From Microbacterium sp. LWO14-1.2 (GTDB lineage: Bacteria > Actinomycetota > Actinomycetes > Actinomycetales > Microbacteriaceae): a stretch of 64,000 bases of DNA. The stretch lies in assembly GCF_038397715.1 (NCBI RefSeq), contig NZ_CP151633.1, positions 1,364,001 to 1,428,000 on the forward strand. The letters are read 5' to 3'. Below are positions 27,418 to 37,277 of this stretch, one piece after another (within the stretch, counting starts at the first letter, position 1; the number at the start of each line of letters is the position of its first letter). Position numbers and translations under genes: made by a program. The notes beneath the pieces are model-generated. The model had not been told where the DNA came from. It ran no database searches and saw only the letters and a program-made list of their open reading frames with translations.

Positions 27418-28701
27418 ATGACGATCGTGACCCCGACCGGCACGCGGCAGGCGCGCGCGGCCGCCACGCGGCAGCGCATCCTCGACGCCGCGCGGAAGCT
27501 GTTCATCGCGCACGGGTACCGGGCGACCTCGCTGCGCGACATCGCCGCCGCAGCATCCGTCAGCCATCCGGGTCTGCTCGGTCACTTCGCCTCGAAGGAC
27601 GACCTGCTCGCCGAGGTCGTCGCCGGTTTCGAGGAGGACAACGAACGCGCGTTCGACGTCATCACCGCGAACGCCGAACCCGGAGAACTCGTGTCGGCGG
27701 CGATCGCCGCCCGCAACGCCCGCACCCCCGGCTACCTCGAGCTCTTCGCCGCGCTCACCGGCGAGGCCTCGGCACCCGCGCACCCCGCTCATCGACGCAT
27801 GCGGGACCGGTACGAACGACTCCGCGCACTGACCGGGGAGGTGCTCGGTGACGCCCGGCTGCACGGCACGGTCGACGCCGATCGAGACGTGGCCGACGAG
27901 ACCATCAGGCACATGGCCGGGTGGGACGGCCTGCAGCTCATGTCGCAGTACCTGCCCGACCGCGTCGACGTGGTCGCGGTGCTGGAGGCACGAGAGGCGC
28001 AGTGGGCCCTGCCGCTCGGATGGCGCGACCCCGACGACGAGCCGGCGGCCGAGACCGGTTCTCCCTTTCCCGGCCTCACCGGTGCCCTCGTCGACGAACC
28101 GGTCGACACCGACCCCGGCTACGCCGTCGGACGCAAGCGGAGGGCGAGGATCGTCGCCGACGCCATGCGACTCTTCGCCCGCGATGGCTACGGCGACACG
28201 AGCCTCCGTGACATCGCCGAGGCCGTCGGCGTCTCGAAGTCGACGCTCCTGCATCACTACCCGTCCAAGGAGCTGCTGCTCAGCGCGGTGCTCGCGGAGC
28301 GCGACCGCTCGATCCAGGATCGCGCCGACACCGTGCCCCTCGACCGCGCTGCCGATGCGCTGCGCGATCTGCCGCTGGGCGCGTTCGGGAACGCGCACGA
28401 CGAACCCGGCCTGATCGAGGTGTACGCCGTGCTCTCGTGCGAGGCGGTGCCGGCGGGGCATCCCGCCCACGAGTACTTCACCCAGCGGTTCACCCGCGTG
28501 ATCGACTACTTCGCCGAGCTCTTCCGACTCGCGCAGGTCGACGGCGATCTGCCGGCGCACCGCGATCCCGAGCACGAGGCCGTGTGGCTCGTCGCGCTGT
28601 GGGACGGCCTGCAGTACCAGTGGCTGTACGACCGGGATGCCGTCGACATCGCGGCGCAGCTGCGCGCGCACCTCGATGACGTGCTGCCGCCCCGAGGCTG
28701 A
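27418..28701 (+). CDS. Regulator made of two fused TetR units
   Basis: A 427-residue protein with two complete TetR/AcrR units in tandem; normal TetR proteins have about 200 residues. Unit 1 has its helix-turn-helix at residues about 17-62 (RILDAARKLFIAHGYRATSL then VSHPGLLGHFASKDDLL). Unit 2 has one at about 241-290 (RIVADAMRLFARDGYGDTSL then VSKSTLLHHYPSKELLL). Each is followed by its own C-terminal ligand/dimer domain containing EASAPAHPAH or EAVPAGHPAH and a WDGLQ helix. The two halves are therefore homologous and arose by duplication. The ATG at 27418 was preferred for its GGAGGAGG site; upstream ATGs at 27367 and 27384 would overlap the operator sites. It is likely a repressor of the divergent MFS-GH3 operon. 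Confidence 0.88.
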   Translation: MTIVTPTGTRQARAAATRQRILDAARKLFIAHGYRATSLRDIAAAASVSHPGLLGHFASKDDLLAEVVAGFEEDNERAFDVITANAEPGELVSAAIAARNARTPGYLELFAALTGEASAPAHPAHRRMRDRYERLRALTGEVLGDARLHGTVDADRDVADETIRHMAGWDGLQLMSQYLPDRVDVVAVLEAREAQWALPLGWRDPDDEPAAETGSPFPGLTGALVDEPVDTDPGYAVGRKRRARIVADAMRLFARDGYGDTSLRDIAEAVGVSKSTLLHHYPSKELLLSAVLAERDRSIQDRADTVPLDRAADALRDLPLGAFGNAHDEPGLIEVYAVLSCEAVPAGHPAHEYFTQRFTRVIDYFAELFRLAQVDGDLPAHRDPEHEAVWLVALWDGLQYQWLYDRDAVDIAAQLRAHLDDVLPPRG

Positions 28702-28718
28702 GGACCGCGCCTCTCGGG

Positions 28719-28720
<2 letters not shown>
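28690..28720. terminator. Possible hairpin between converging genes
   Basis: CCCGAGGC and GCCTCTCGGG can pair with one bulge around a ~10-base loop. The site spans the 17-base gap between the converging double-TetR and RecQ genes and overlaps the 3' ends of both. No T-tract is present. Confidence 0.35.
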
Positions 28721-30767
<2,047 letters not shown>

Positions 30768-30881
30768 CCCTCCAGCGTAACGACCCCCGCCGACACCCGG
30801 GCGCCCGCCCCCGGCATCGTTTTCCGTGCTCGCACCGTCGCCCGGGCGTAGGTTGGACGCAGACGCCCGAAGGAGCATCCG

Positions 30882-31256
30882 ATGACCGACTTCACCGTGA
30901 CCCGCAACGACGACGCCTCCCGCTACGAGATCCACTCGGGCGACACGCTCGCAGGCTTCGCCGAGTTCCAGCAGCGCCCCGGCGCGATCCGCTTCATCCA
31001 CACCGAGGTCGACCCGGCGTTCCAGGGGCAGGGGCTCGCGAGCATCCTCGCGAAGGATGCCCTGACGGATGCCGCGGCGACGGGCGACGCGATCGTGCCG
31101 CTGTGCCCGTACATCGCGAAGTATCTGACGACGCACGAGATCCCCGGCGCGGAGATCCGCTGGCCGCAGCGACCGGCGCCGATCGCCGGCACGGATGCAG
31201 CCGGCACGGATGCAGCCGGCACGGATGCAGCCGGCACCGACCCCGCGGACTCCTGA
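30882..31256 (+). CDS. Small GNAT-like acetyltransferase (YjdJ type)
   Basis: A 124-residue protein of the short GNAT family. FIHTEVDPAFQGQGLASILA matches the acetyl-CoA binding region, and VPLCPYIAKYL is the usual C-terminal strand-helix of this subgroup. The function is unproven; the family lacks the full-length GNAT N-terminus. A clear AAGGAG site precedes the ATG. The C-terminus ends in GTDAA repeats encoded by perfect 15-base units. The TGA overlaps the ATG of the pirin gene (TGATG), so the two are coupled. Confidence 0.88.
   Translation: MTDFTVTRNDDASRYEIHSGDTLAGFAEFQQRPGAIRFIHTEVDPAFQGQGLASILAKDALTDAAATGDAIVPLCPYIAKYLTTHEIPGAEIRWPQRPAPIAGTDAAGTDAAGTDAAGTDPADS
31186..31238. repeat. 15-base tandem repeat in the GNAT gene tail
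   Basis: Three perfect copies of CCGGCACGGATGCAG start at 31186, 31201 and 31216, followed by a partial fourth. They encode the terminal AGTDA units. The unit length keeps the frame, so copy number can vary without loss of the gene or of the overlap with the next start. Confidence 0.9.
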
Positions 31257-32173
31257 TGATCGGCGAGCGCCGCATCGTCCTCGAGCCGCGCGAGGTGCCG
31301 CTCGGCGGCGTGCGCGGCATGAACGTGCTGCGTCTGCTGCCGCACCGCAACCTGCCCACCATCGGCGCGTGGTGCTTCCTCGACCGCTTCGGCCCCGCCG
31401 ACACGCGCATGCGGGTCGAGCCCCACCCGCATATCGGCCTGCAGACCGTGACCTGGCCGCTCGTCGGCGAGATCCGGCACCGCGACTCCCTCGGCAGCGA
31501 CGCCGACCTGCGCCGCGGCCAGCTCAATCTCATGACCGCCGGCAACGGCATCTCGCACTCGGAGTACTCGATCGGCGACGACCCGATCCCGCTCGACGCC
31601 CTGCAGTTCTGGGTCGTGCTGCCCGAGAGCGCACGACACGGTGCCGGCGGCTTCGAGCGCCACACCGACCTGCCCGAGCTCACGGTGAGCGCGATCAAGG
31701 GCCCCGATGCCCGCGCGACCGTCGTGCTCGGAGAGTTCGCCGGAACCGCGTCGCCCGCGACGGTGCACACGCCCATCGTCGGCGCGGAGGTCGTTCTGCC
31801 CGCAGGCAGCACCGTGCGACTGCCGCTGCGGGGCGACTGGGAGCACGGGCTGATGCTCGTCGAGGGGGATGCCGTGGTGTCGCAGCATCCGATGGAGCTC
31901 AACGACATGCTCTACCTCGGCGACGAGCGGGATGCCGTCGAGGTGTCGAGCGCGGACGGCGCCCTGCTGTTCCTCGTCGGCGGGGAGCCGTTCGAGGACG
32001 AGATCGTCATGTGGTGGAACTTCGCGGGCAGGTCCCACGAGGAGATCGTGTCGGCGCGCGAGGACTGGGAGGCGGCATCCGAGCGCTTCGGATCGGTGGA
32101 GGGGCACGACGTGCGCATACCGGCGCCGCCCCTGCCCGACGTGCGGCTGATGCCCCGCGGGCGGAAGATCTGA
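31256..32173 (+). CDS. Pirin family protein
   Basis: A 305-residue bicupin. The N-terminal pirin motif is complete. WCFLDRFGP is followed by RVEPHPHIGLQTVTWPLVGE, which supplies the two His ligands, then RHRDSLGSDADL and the LMTAGNGISHSE stretch with the further His and Glu metal ligands. The C-terminal cupin half contains VVLPAGSTVRLPL, and WNFAGRSHEEI lies near the end. Pirins bind iron and are linked to redox sensing or quercetin dioxygenase activity; the role here is unknown. The start overlaps the stop of the GNAT gene. Confidence 0.93.
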   Translation: MIGERRIVLEPREVPLGGVRGMNVLRLLPHRNLPTIGAWCFLDRFGPADTRMRVEPHPHIGLQTVTWPLVGEIRHRDSLGSDADLRRGQLNLMTAGNGISHSEYSIGDDPIPLDALQFWVVLPESARHGAGGFERHTDLPELTVSAIKGPDARATVVLGEFAGTASPATVHTPIVGAEVVLPAGSTVRLPLRGDWEHGLMLVEGDAVVSQHPMELNDMLYLGDERDAVEVSSADGALLFLVGGEPFEDEIVMWWNFAGRSHEEIVSAREDWEAASERFGSVEGHDVRIPAPPLPDVRLMPRGRKI

Positions 32174-32204
32174 CGGCAGCGCTCACCGGTCCTCGAGCGA
32201 ACGA

Positions 32205-32303
32205 CCGGTCGTTGAGCGAGCGCAGCGAGACGAAACGCGGTGAGGTCCGTACGACCCCTCGCCGCGTTTCGTCTCGTCGCTGCGCTCCTCACTCAACGAC
32301 CGG
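32205..32303. repeat. Inverted pair of the intergenic repeat between converging genes
   Basis: A reverse copy of the repeat core (GTTGAGCGAGCGCAGCGAGA, then CGAAACG) lies at about 32209-32236, and a forward copy (CGTTTCGTCTCGTCGCTGCG, then CTCCTCACTCAACGACC) lies at 32264-32302. The two can form a ~27-base stem around a ~27-base loop. It separates the converging pirin and subtilase genes, so it may act as a bidirectional terminator or RNA stabiliser. Confidence 0.85.
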
Positions 32304-32309
32304 GCGCGC

Positions 32310-35300
32310 CTACTCGGGCTGGTCGGTCGGCGGAGCCTCGGTGGGCGGAGCCTCGGTGGGCGGAGCCTCGGTCGGCGGGGCCTCCTTCTCCGGGGCGTCG
32401 GAATCCGGCACGTCCGCCGCGGCCCCCGTCTCGACCGTCACGATCGTCCGCACGGCCGAGTCGCCGTACTGCACGAGCCCGAGGTAGCGGGTGCCGGGGG
32501 TCAGGCCGGTCCAGCTGAGGTCGTAGCTCGTCTTCTCTCCGCGCACGGCGGCGATCGGGTTCGGGTTCGCCGTGAATGCGCCTGCCCCCTGCGGCTGCAC
32601 GGCGGCGTAGGTCATGTCCCACGTCATCGGCGCCGAGGTGGCGTACACGTTCGCGACGACCAGATAGGTGCCCGCGGTCGGGGCGGTGACGGTGACCTGC
32701 TCGTCGGCCGATCCGGTGGCCGACCGCCACTGCTCGTAGTACCGCAGGTCGTCGGGGCTCACCACCCGGTAGACGGTCAGGTCGAGGTCGCTGCCGGTGT
32801 CGTCCGAGGAGTCGAGGTCGAACCGGGCGAGCGTCGTGCCCTCCGGTACGTCGACGATCCACGACACATCCTTGTTCGCGTCACCCGATGCCTCGTCGCC
32901 CGAGTGCCCGACGACGCGGCCGTCGGGGTCCTCCAGCAGTGTGAACGGCGTCAGGCCCGAGAGCCCGAGGGGCAGATCCCCGTCGACACCCGGCGTGATC
33001 TCGACCGTGGTCGATCCGTCGACGCCCGTGCCCGTGACCTCTGCCGGAGCATCCGCCGTGACCGGGAACACCGCGATGGGAGACCGCACCGTGTTCTTCT
33101 TGCTCGTCCAGGTGAGTGAGCCGGTGGCCCACTGCTCGACGGGAGCGCTCTGGTTGTCGAACGTGACGGTGTAGGTCGCCTTCTGGCCGGGGCGGTCGAA
33201 CTTCAGGGTCGACGGCGACACGGTGACGTTCACCCCGGGGACGTCGACGGATGCCGTGAACGTGCCCTTCTCGGTCGCGGTGACCGTGCGGGTGACCGTC
33301 TGCGCGCTCGCGAGCGAGCCGATCGAGATCGACGCGGAGTTGAGGTCGCTGCCGTCGATGGGGTCGCCGGGGAAGTCGGCGAGTCCCTTGCCCTCGAGGA
33401 ACGCCATCCAGTCGACCACGTCGTTCAGGTAGAGCAGGCCGGGGTTGAACATGCGTTTCGGGTCGACCTGTCCGGCGCCCTGCTGGAACGGGTCGCGGTT
33501 CGGCGATCCGTCGGCGTTCACCGTGTCGTACGCGGTGGTCATCATCGCGGACTTGATCTCGGCGGGCTTGGCGTTGGGCCGCTCGCCGAGGTACAGGGCC
33601 GCGAGGCCGGCGATGTGAGGCGACGCCATCGACGTGCCAGAGAGGATGCCGAAGGTCGGCGCCTCATCGGGGGCGTTGTTGGTCGCCGCGAGGATCGCGA
33701 CGCCGGGAGCGGCGATGTCGGGCTTCATGACGTCGCTGCCGTCGGCGAGCATCGGGCCGCGGCTCGAGAAGCCCGCGATCTGCGGCGTCGGGGTGGTGAC
33801 GCCGGTGGTGTTCTTGCCCACGAGGGAGATCGGGCGGTCGGTGCCGCCCTGGACGTAGGCGAGCACGGCCGCACGGTACGCGGAGGCGAGGTGCACGGTC
33901 GGTACGGCGTGGAAGTCGTTGTCGAGCGAGTCGGCCCCGCCCGGCACGTTCACGAGGACCATGCCGATGCCTCCGGCATCCTTCACGACCTGCGACTTCT
34001 CGGCACGCGCGTTGTTGCCGCGATCGCAGACCACGATGTGGCCGGCGGCCTTCGCGGCGTCGAGCGTGCCGGGGAGGCACACCGCGGCATCCGCACCCGA
34101 GGAACCGGATGCCGGGATGTCGCCGGCGTACACCGAGGGGCCGGTCACGGTCTGACCGAACGGCACGCTGACCGAGGCTCCCGCCTGCGCGAAGCCGTCG
34201 AACTGCACCGTGCCCTCCCAGGTCGGGATGGTGGATGCCGCGACGGTGGTGTACCACGGCGAGGCGTGGTCGGCCGTGACCGGGTCGGGGCCGTCGTTGC
34301 CTGCACTCGCTGCGACGAAGACGCCCGCGGCGGCCGCGTTGAAGAACGCGATGTCTTCGGGGGCGAGGACGGTGGATGCCGCGCCGCCGCCGATCGAGTA
34401 GTTGATCACGTCGACGCCGTCGGCCACGGCCTGGTCGATCGCGGCGATGAGGTCGCTGCCGGCGCAGATGTCGTCGGTGGTGACCGTGGGGTCGGGTCCG
34501 ACGTAGCACGCCTTGTACGCGGAGATCTTCGCGCCGGGCGCGACGCCCGAGATGGTGCCGAAGTCCACGCCCTCGACGGTCGCCTTCACCTTGAAGTTGC
34601 CGGCCGCCGTGCTCGCGGTGTGCGATCCGTGACCGTCCCCGTCGCGCGGCGAGAGGTAGTCGTACTGGAAGTCGAAGCCGGCGGCGGCAGCGCCCGAGGA
34701 GAAGTACTGCGCTCCGATGAGCTTGCTGGAGTAGTCGCCCTTGTCCCAGCCCTGCCCCTCGACCATGGTCGCCTGGAAGCGGCCGCCGTCCGATTTGTCG
34801 AAGAAGACGGACGTGCCGTCGGTGTAGGGCTCGCGGCCCTTGTGGCGCTTGTTGTCCTTCTTCTGCTGCTTGAGCTTCTTGCCCTCGAACGAGGGGTGCT
34901 CCGGGGCGATGCCGGTGTCGATGACGCCGACCACGACGCCCTCCCCGGCCTTGTCGACGCCGCCGGTCTGCTGCCAGACGCCGCCCTTGCCCTTCTTGTC
35001 GTCACCGAGTCCGAGGAAGCTCGTGGAGGTCTGGGCATCGGGGTGGCGGATGAAATCGGGGTACACGCCGAACACGTCCTTCGAGGCGCGCAACTCGTCG
35101 ACCTGCTCGCCCGAGAGCTGGGCGCTGAAGCCGTTGAGCACGACCTGGTAGGTGACGTCGGGTGTGACGCCGACCTCCTCCGCCAGCGTCTGCTGCTCGC
35201 TCTCGAGGTGCTGCACGTAACGCTGTGCGTCGGGCGATTCCGGCTCGAGCTGCTCGCCTTCGGCGGGCTTCGTCGCCTGCAGGCCGTTGATGTCGCCGGT

Positions 35301-35471
35301 ATAGCTGGCGAGCGGGTCGGACTTCATCACGACGATGTAATGACCTGGCGTGCCCTCGACAGGGGTGGGGTTCACCCCCTCGACGCTTGCGTATCCCGCG
35401 GTTGTCGTGGAGGCGATGAACAGCGTGGCCAGGCTCGTGGCCGCCGCCATCCGGAGGGGTGTTCGACCCAT
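32310..35471 (-). CDS. Secreted subtilisin-like serine protease (S8)
   Basis: A 1053-residue secreted protease. A signal peptide (residues about 5-29) is followed by an I9-type propeptide (HYIVVMKSDPLASY ... VLNGFSAQLSGEQVDEL). The catalytic triad is Asp185 (VGVIDTGIAPEHPSF), His281 (GDGHGSHTAS) and Ser614 (GILSGTSMASPHIAGLAALY), with oxyanion Asn392. A PA domain is inserted between His and Ser (about 440-545, KAAGHIVVCDRGNNARAEKS). FN3-like and pre-peptidase C-terminal type domains follow. The protein ends in PPTEA repeats with no membrane anchor, so it is probably released. The ATG at 35471 has GGAGAA upstream. This is the layout of the plant cucumisin-like group, common in actinobacteria as extracellular peptidases. 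Confidence 0.93.
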   Translation of the reverse strand: MGRTPLRMAAATSLATLFIASTTTAGYASVEGVNPTPVEGTPGHYIVVMKSDPLASYTGDINGLQATKPAEGEQLEPESPDAQRYVQHLESEQQTLAEEVGVTPDVTYQVVLNGFSAQLSGEQVDELRASKDVFGVYPDFIRHPDAQTSTSFLGLGDDKKGKGGVWQQTGGVDKAGEGVVVGVIDTGIAPEHPSFEGKKLKQQKKDNKRHKGREPYTDGTSVFFDKSDGGRFQATMVEGQGWDKGDYSSKLIGAQYFSSGAAAAGFDFQYDYLSPRDGDGHGSHTASTAAGNFKVKATVEGVDFGTISGVAPGAKISAYKACYVGPDPTVTTDDICAGSDLIAAIDQAVADGVDVINYSIGGGAASTVLAPEDIAFFNAAAAGVFVAASAGNDGPDPVTADHASPWYTTVAASTIPTWEGTVQFDGFAQAGASVSVPFGQTVTGPSVYAGDIPASGSSGADAAVCLPGTLDAAKAAGHIVVCDRGNNARAEKSQVVKDAGGIGMVLVNVPGGADSLDNDFHAVPTVHLASAYRAAVLAYVQGGTDRPISLVGKNTTGVTTPTPQIAGFSSRGPMLADGSDVMKPDIAAPGVAILAATNNAPDEAPTFGILSGTSMASPHIAGLAALYLGERPNAKPAEIKSAMMTTAYDTVNADGSPNRDPFQQGAGQVDPKRMFNPGLLYLNDVVDWMAFLEGKGLADFPGDPIDGSDLNSASISIGSLASAQTVTRTVTATEKGTFTASVDVPGVNVTVSPSTLKFDRPGQKATYTVTFDNQSAPVEQWATGSLTWTSKKNTVRSPIAVFPVTADAPAEVTGTGVDGSTTVEITPGVDGDLPLGLSGLTPFTLLEDPDGRVVGHSGDEASGDANKDVSWIVDVPEGTTLARFDLDSSDDTGSDLDLTVYRVVSPDDLRYYEQWRSATGSADEQVTVTAPTAGTYLVVANVYATSAPMTWDMTYAAVQPQGAGAFTANPNPIAAVRGEKTSYDLSWTGLTPGTRYLGLVQYGDSAVRTIVTVETGAAADVPDSDAPEKEAPPTEAPPTEAPPTEAPPTDQPE
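32334..32388. repeat. 15-base tandem repeat in the subtilase tail
   Basis: Three to four copies of a 15-base unit (GCGGAGCCTCGGTGG on the plus strand) encode the terminal EAPPT repeats of the protease. The frame is preserved. Confidence 0.85.
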
Positions 35472-35646
35472 GTGCTTCTCCGATGATCGTGCGGCCCGTT
35501 GCCGCAATGTCGCTCAAAGTAACCCGGGCTCACATCGGACTACCAGGTTCGGGGTCAAAACCTAGACGAAAGGCCAGTATGGCCGCGGCGATGGTCAGGT
35601 GCGTGTGGGATCGGTCTCAGCCCGGCAAGCAGTACTCTCGGCACTG

Positions 35647-35917
35647 TCACGCCCGCATCGCGAACTGTACGAGCGCGACCGTGGCGACGAACATGAACCA
35701 CAACCCGAACAGGACGAAAAAGGCGCCGACGACGCGCAGTGTGCGCGGCGACTGCCTTCCCGCTGAAAGGTCGGCGATTCTCTTCCCCAGGAGCATGCGC
35801 TGCTGCTTGTAGATCGCATCGTTGGCGCGCCGGGAGTTCAGGGTTACCCAGACCCCGATGACGATGACCAGCGGCCCCCCCGATGAACCCGGGGATGATG
35901 ATTCCTGGATCGATCAC
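35647..35917 (-). pseudogene. Small two-helix membrane protein, frameshifted in a G tract
   Basis: A GTG at 35917 with AAGGAG eight bases upstream starts MIDPGIIIPGFIGG. The minus strand then has seven consecutive G (35875-35881), after which this frame loses all resemblance to a protein. With six G the frame continues as PLVIVIGVWVTLNSRRANDA, then a charged helix (KQQRMLLGKRIADL) and a second membrane segment VVGAFFVLFGLWFMFVATVA, ending at TGA 35647. The intended product would be about 89 residues with both membrane helices intact. So the gene is inactivated, phase-variable at the G tract, or hit by a sequencing error. No family is recognised. It lies between the subtilase gene and the Rhs cassette. 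Confidence 0.65.
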
Positions 35918-36012
35918 TTCGTTGCTCCTTCTCGGTCATTGCCCCAGTTCAAGTCGTGTCGTTCAAGAGACAGACCCGGTATGTTGACACATCCGTGACC
36001 CGGTGCACCCCG

Positions 36013-36231
36013 TCACTCGATCGCACTCATCAGCAGATTGCCGCTCTCATGAACCTCTTGTTCCGTTGCGCCCCTCAGCCCAGACCCGTTCGCAGTGGCC
36101 ACGACGAACGTCGCGATCTCACGATCGCGGAAAGTCGACTCTCTTGTGGACGACAGAGTCAAGATGCTCGCCGTCACCGCCCACGCCGCACCGCCCACCT
36201 GAGCGCCTCGCGCCGAGCCCACCACCTTCAT
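36013..36231 (-). CDS. Small hypothetical protein in the Rhs orphan cassette
   Basis: A 72-residue frame beginning MKVVGSARGAQVGGAAWAVT with one weakly hydrophobic stretch near the N-terminus. Its ATG overlaps the stop of the preceding immunity-like gene (ATGA), which suggests coupled translation. Base composition is lower in GC than the neighbouring chromosome. No family is recognised. It could be an accessory immunity protein or a decayed gene end. Confidence 0.4.
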   Translation of the reverse strand: MKVVGSARGAQVGGAAWAVTASILTLSSTRESTFRDREIATFVVATANGSGLRGATEQEVHESGNLLMSAIE

Positions 36232-36788
36232 CGCGTGTCAGCACCGTGCTGCCGACGACCTTCTGTGCTCACCCAGTCGTCGATCCTCCTGAGCAACCTG
36301 CGTCGCGCGCCCTCGCCGAAAACCAAGGCATCTACGCCGCGAGGTCGAGTCCGATGCCAAACGTCGTCCCCGGAATCGCCCCAGGCGTCCGTTATTTCAC
36401 TCAATTCCAAGATCGGCTCTCCACGACCGATTTTCCACACTTCGAGCATGAGGGATAACACGATGCGCAACCACAGCAGTCTCGCGTCTTCATCCGCGAT
36501 CACTTCATCCGGGGAGTCACTTCGCAGCAACTCCGTAACCGCCGCATCGTCGTTTCCGCACGTATCAAGGATGAGCCGCTGCCCTGAGTCTAGGTGCGAC
36601 CCGCTCTGCGCTCTTGCTGCGGTGAGCCTATACGCCAACGCGGGCGGGACGAGACCGAGGTGCCATCCGAACTCGAGATCGATGAAGCGAAGGGCGTGCA
36701 AGTCTGGGCGGTCGAGAGCGCGAAATTCTCGACCCTCGATCGGAGTCAGAGAGCGTCTGAGCTCGAGGAATGCATCGCCTTCGTTCAT
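36228..36788 (-). CDS. Orphan-cassette immunity protein candidate (DUF2247-like)
   Basis: A 186-residue acidic, helical protein. Its ATG has AAGGAAGGT upstream and follows the stop of the orphan Rhs tip by five bases. FGWHLGLVPPALAYRL, the acidic helix EDARLLWLRIVLSLMLEVWK, and the EPILELSEITDAWGD-type end resemble the pattern of the DUF2247 family as remembered; this was not searched. Position directly after a toxin-like tip, small size and acidity are the usual signs of a cognate immunity protein. Codon choice is less GC-biased than in flanking genes, so recent transfer is likely. Confidence 0.6.
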   Translation of the reverse strand: MNEGDAFLELRRSLTPIEGREFRALDRPDLHALRFIDLEFGWHLGLVPPALAYRLTAARAQSGSHLDSGQRLILDTCGNDDAAVTELLRSDSPDEVIADEDARLLWLRIVLSLMLEVWKIGRGEPILELSEITDAWGDSGDDVWHRTRPRGVDALVFGEGARRRLLRRIDDWVSTEGRRQHGADTR

Positions 36789-36793
36789 GTGAC

Positions 36794-37267
36794 CTACCTT
36801 CCTTTCAAGAATGAATGCACCAGATATCCGCGCCCAACAACCCAGTTTTGCGTCCCCCGGGTGGAGTTCACGCTACCTCGGACCGAAACACTCAATCCCC
36901 AGCTGTTAGTTCGGCTAACCCGTGTGATCCGAACGGATCCCGAGAAGAGAATTCTTCGTTGAAGCCATGCGACCGAGATATGGAACGGATCGCGCTTCAG
37001 CGCCGCACTTCCCAGCGGGTAGGCCTTCGTGATCACTCGACTCACAACCGCACGGATGCCGGTCGTGATACCGCCTGCACCGATTGCACCCGTTCCCGCC
37101 GCCAGCGCAAGAGAACCGGCGTTGAACTTGTGCACGACCCGTCTCGACGCCTTATCACGCCCCACCTTGGTGAGCGCGAATCCGTCCGGGTTCGCCGCCT
37201 GCCGAAGCCTCTGCAAGCGTCGTATGTCATATCCGCGAGCTGGGTGCCATCGACCGTGACGGTCAGT
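36794..37267 (-). pseudogene. Orphan Rhs tip: core remnant plus toxin-like C-terminus
   Basis: About 140 bases at 37128-37267 match the core of the large Rhs gene (its bases around 39340-39480). LTVTVDGTQLADMTYDA corresponds to LTVTVDGTQLAGVTYDA, and GRDKASRRVV to GRDKAERVV. A one-base deletion relative to the large gene shifts the frame near 37216, so no intact start is visible. After the remnant the sequence turns unique: a Gly/Ala hydrophobic stretch (SLALAAGTGAIGAGG), then DPFHISVAWLQRRILFSGSV and a Trp/Gly-rich end TQNWVVGRGYLVHSF. The unique part of about 110 codons stays open to its TAG at 36794. It looks like a stored toxin tip that could be recombined into the active Rhs gene. Confidence 0.6.
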
Positions 37268-37277
37268 GATGCCTCGG

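Noticed and set aside
27280..28671. Longer MFS transporter start upstream of 27279
   Set aside because: The extension runs antisense through the double-TetR gene and has no membrane-protein character.
30768..31136. Longer RecQ start upstream of 30767
   Set aside because: The extension overlaps the divergent GNAT gene antisense and lacks a ribosome site; the ATG at 30767 has one.
35555..35917. 120-residue frame taken as an intact gene
   Set aside because: After the seven-G tract it becomes an Arg/His-rich sequence without features, while the other frame has clear membrane helices.
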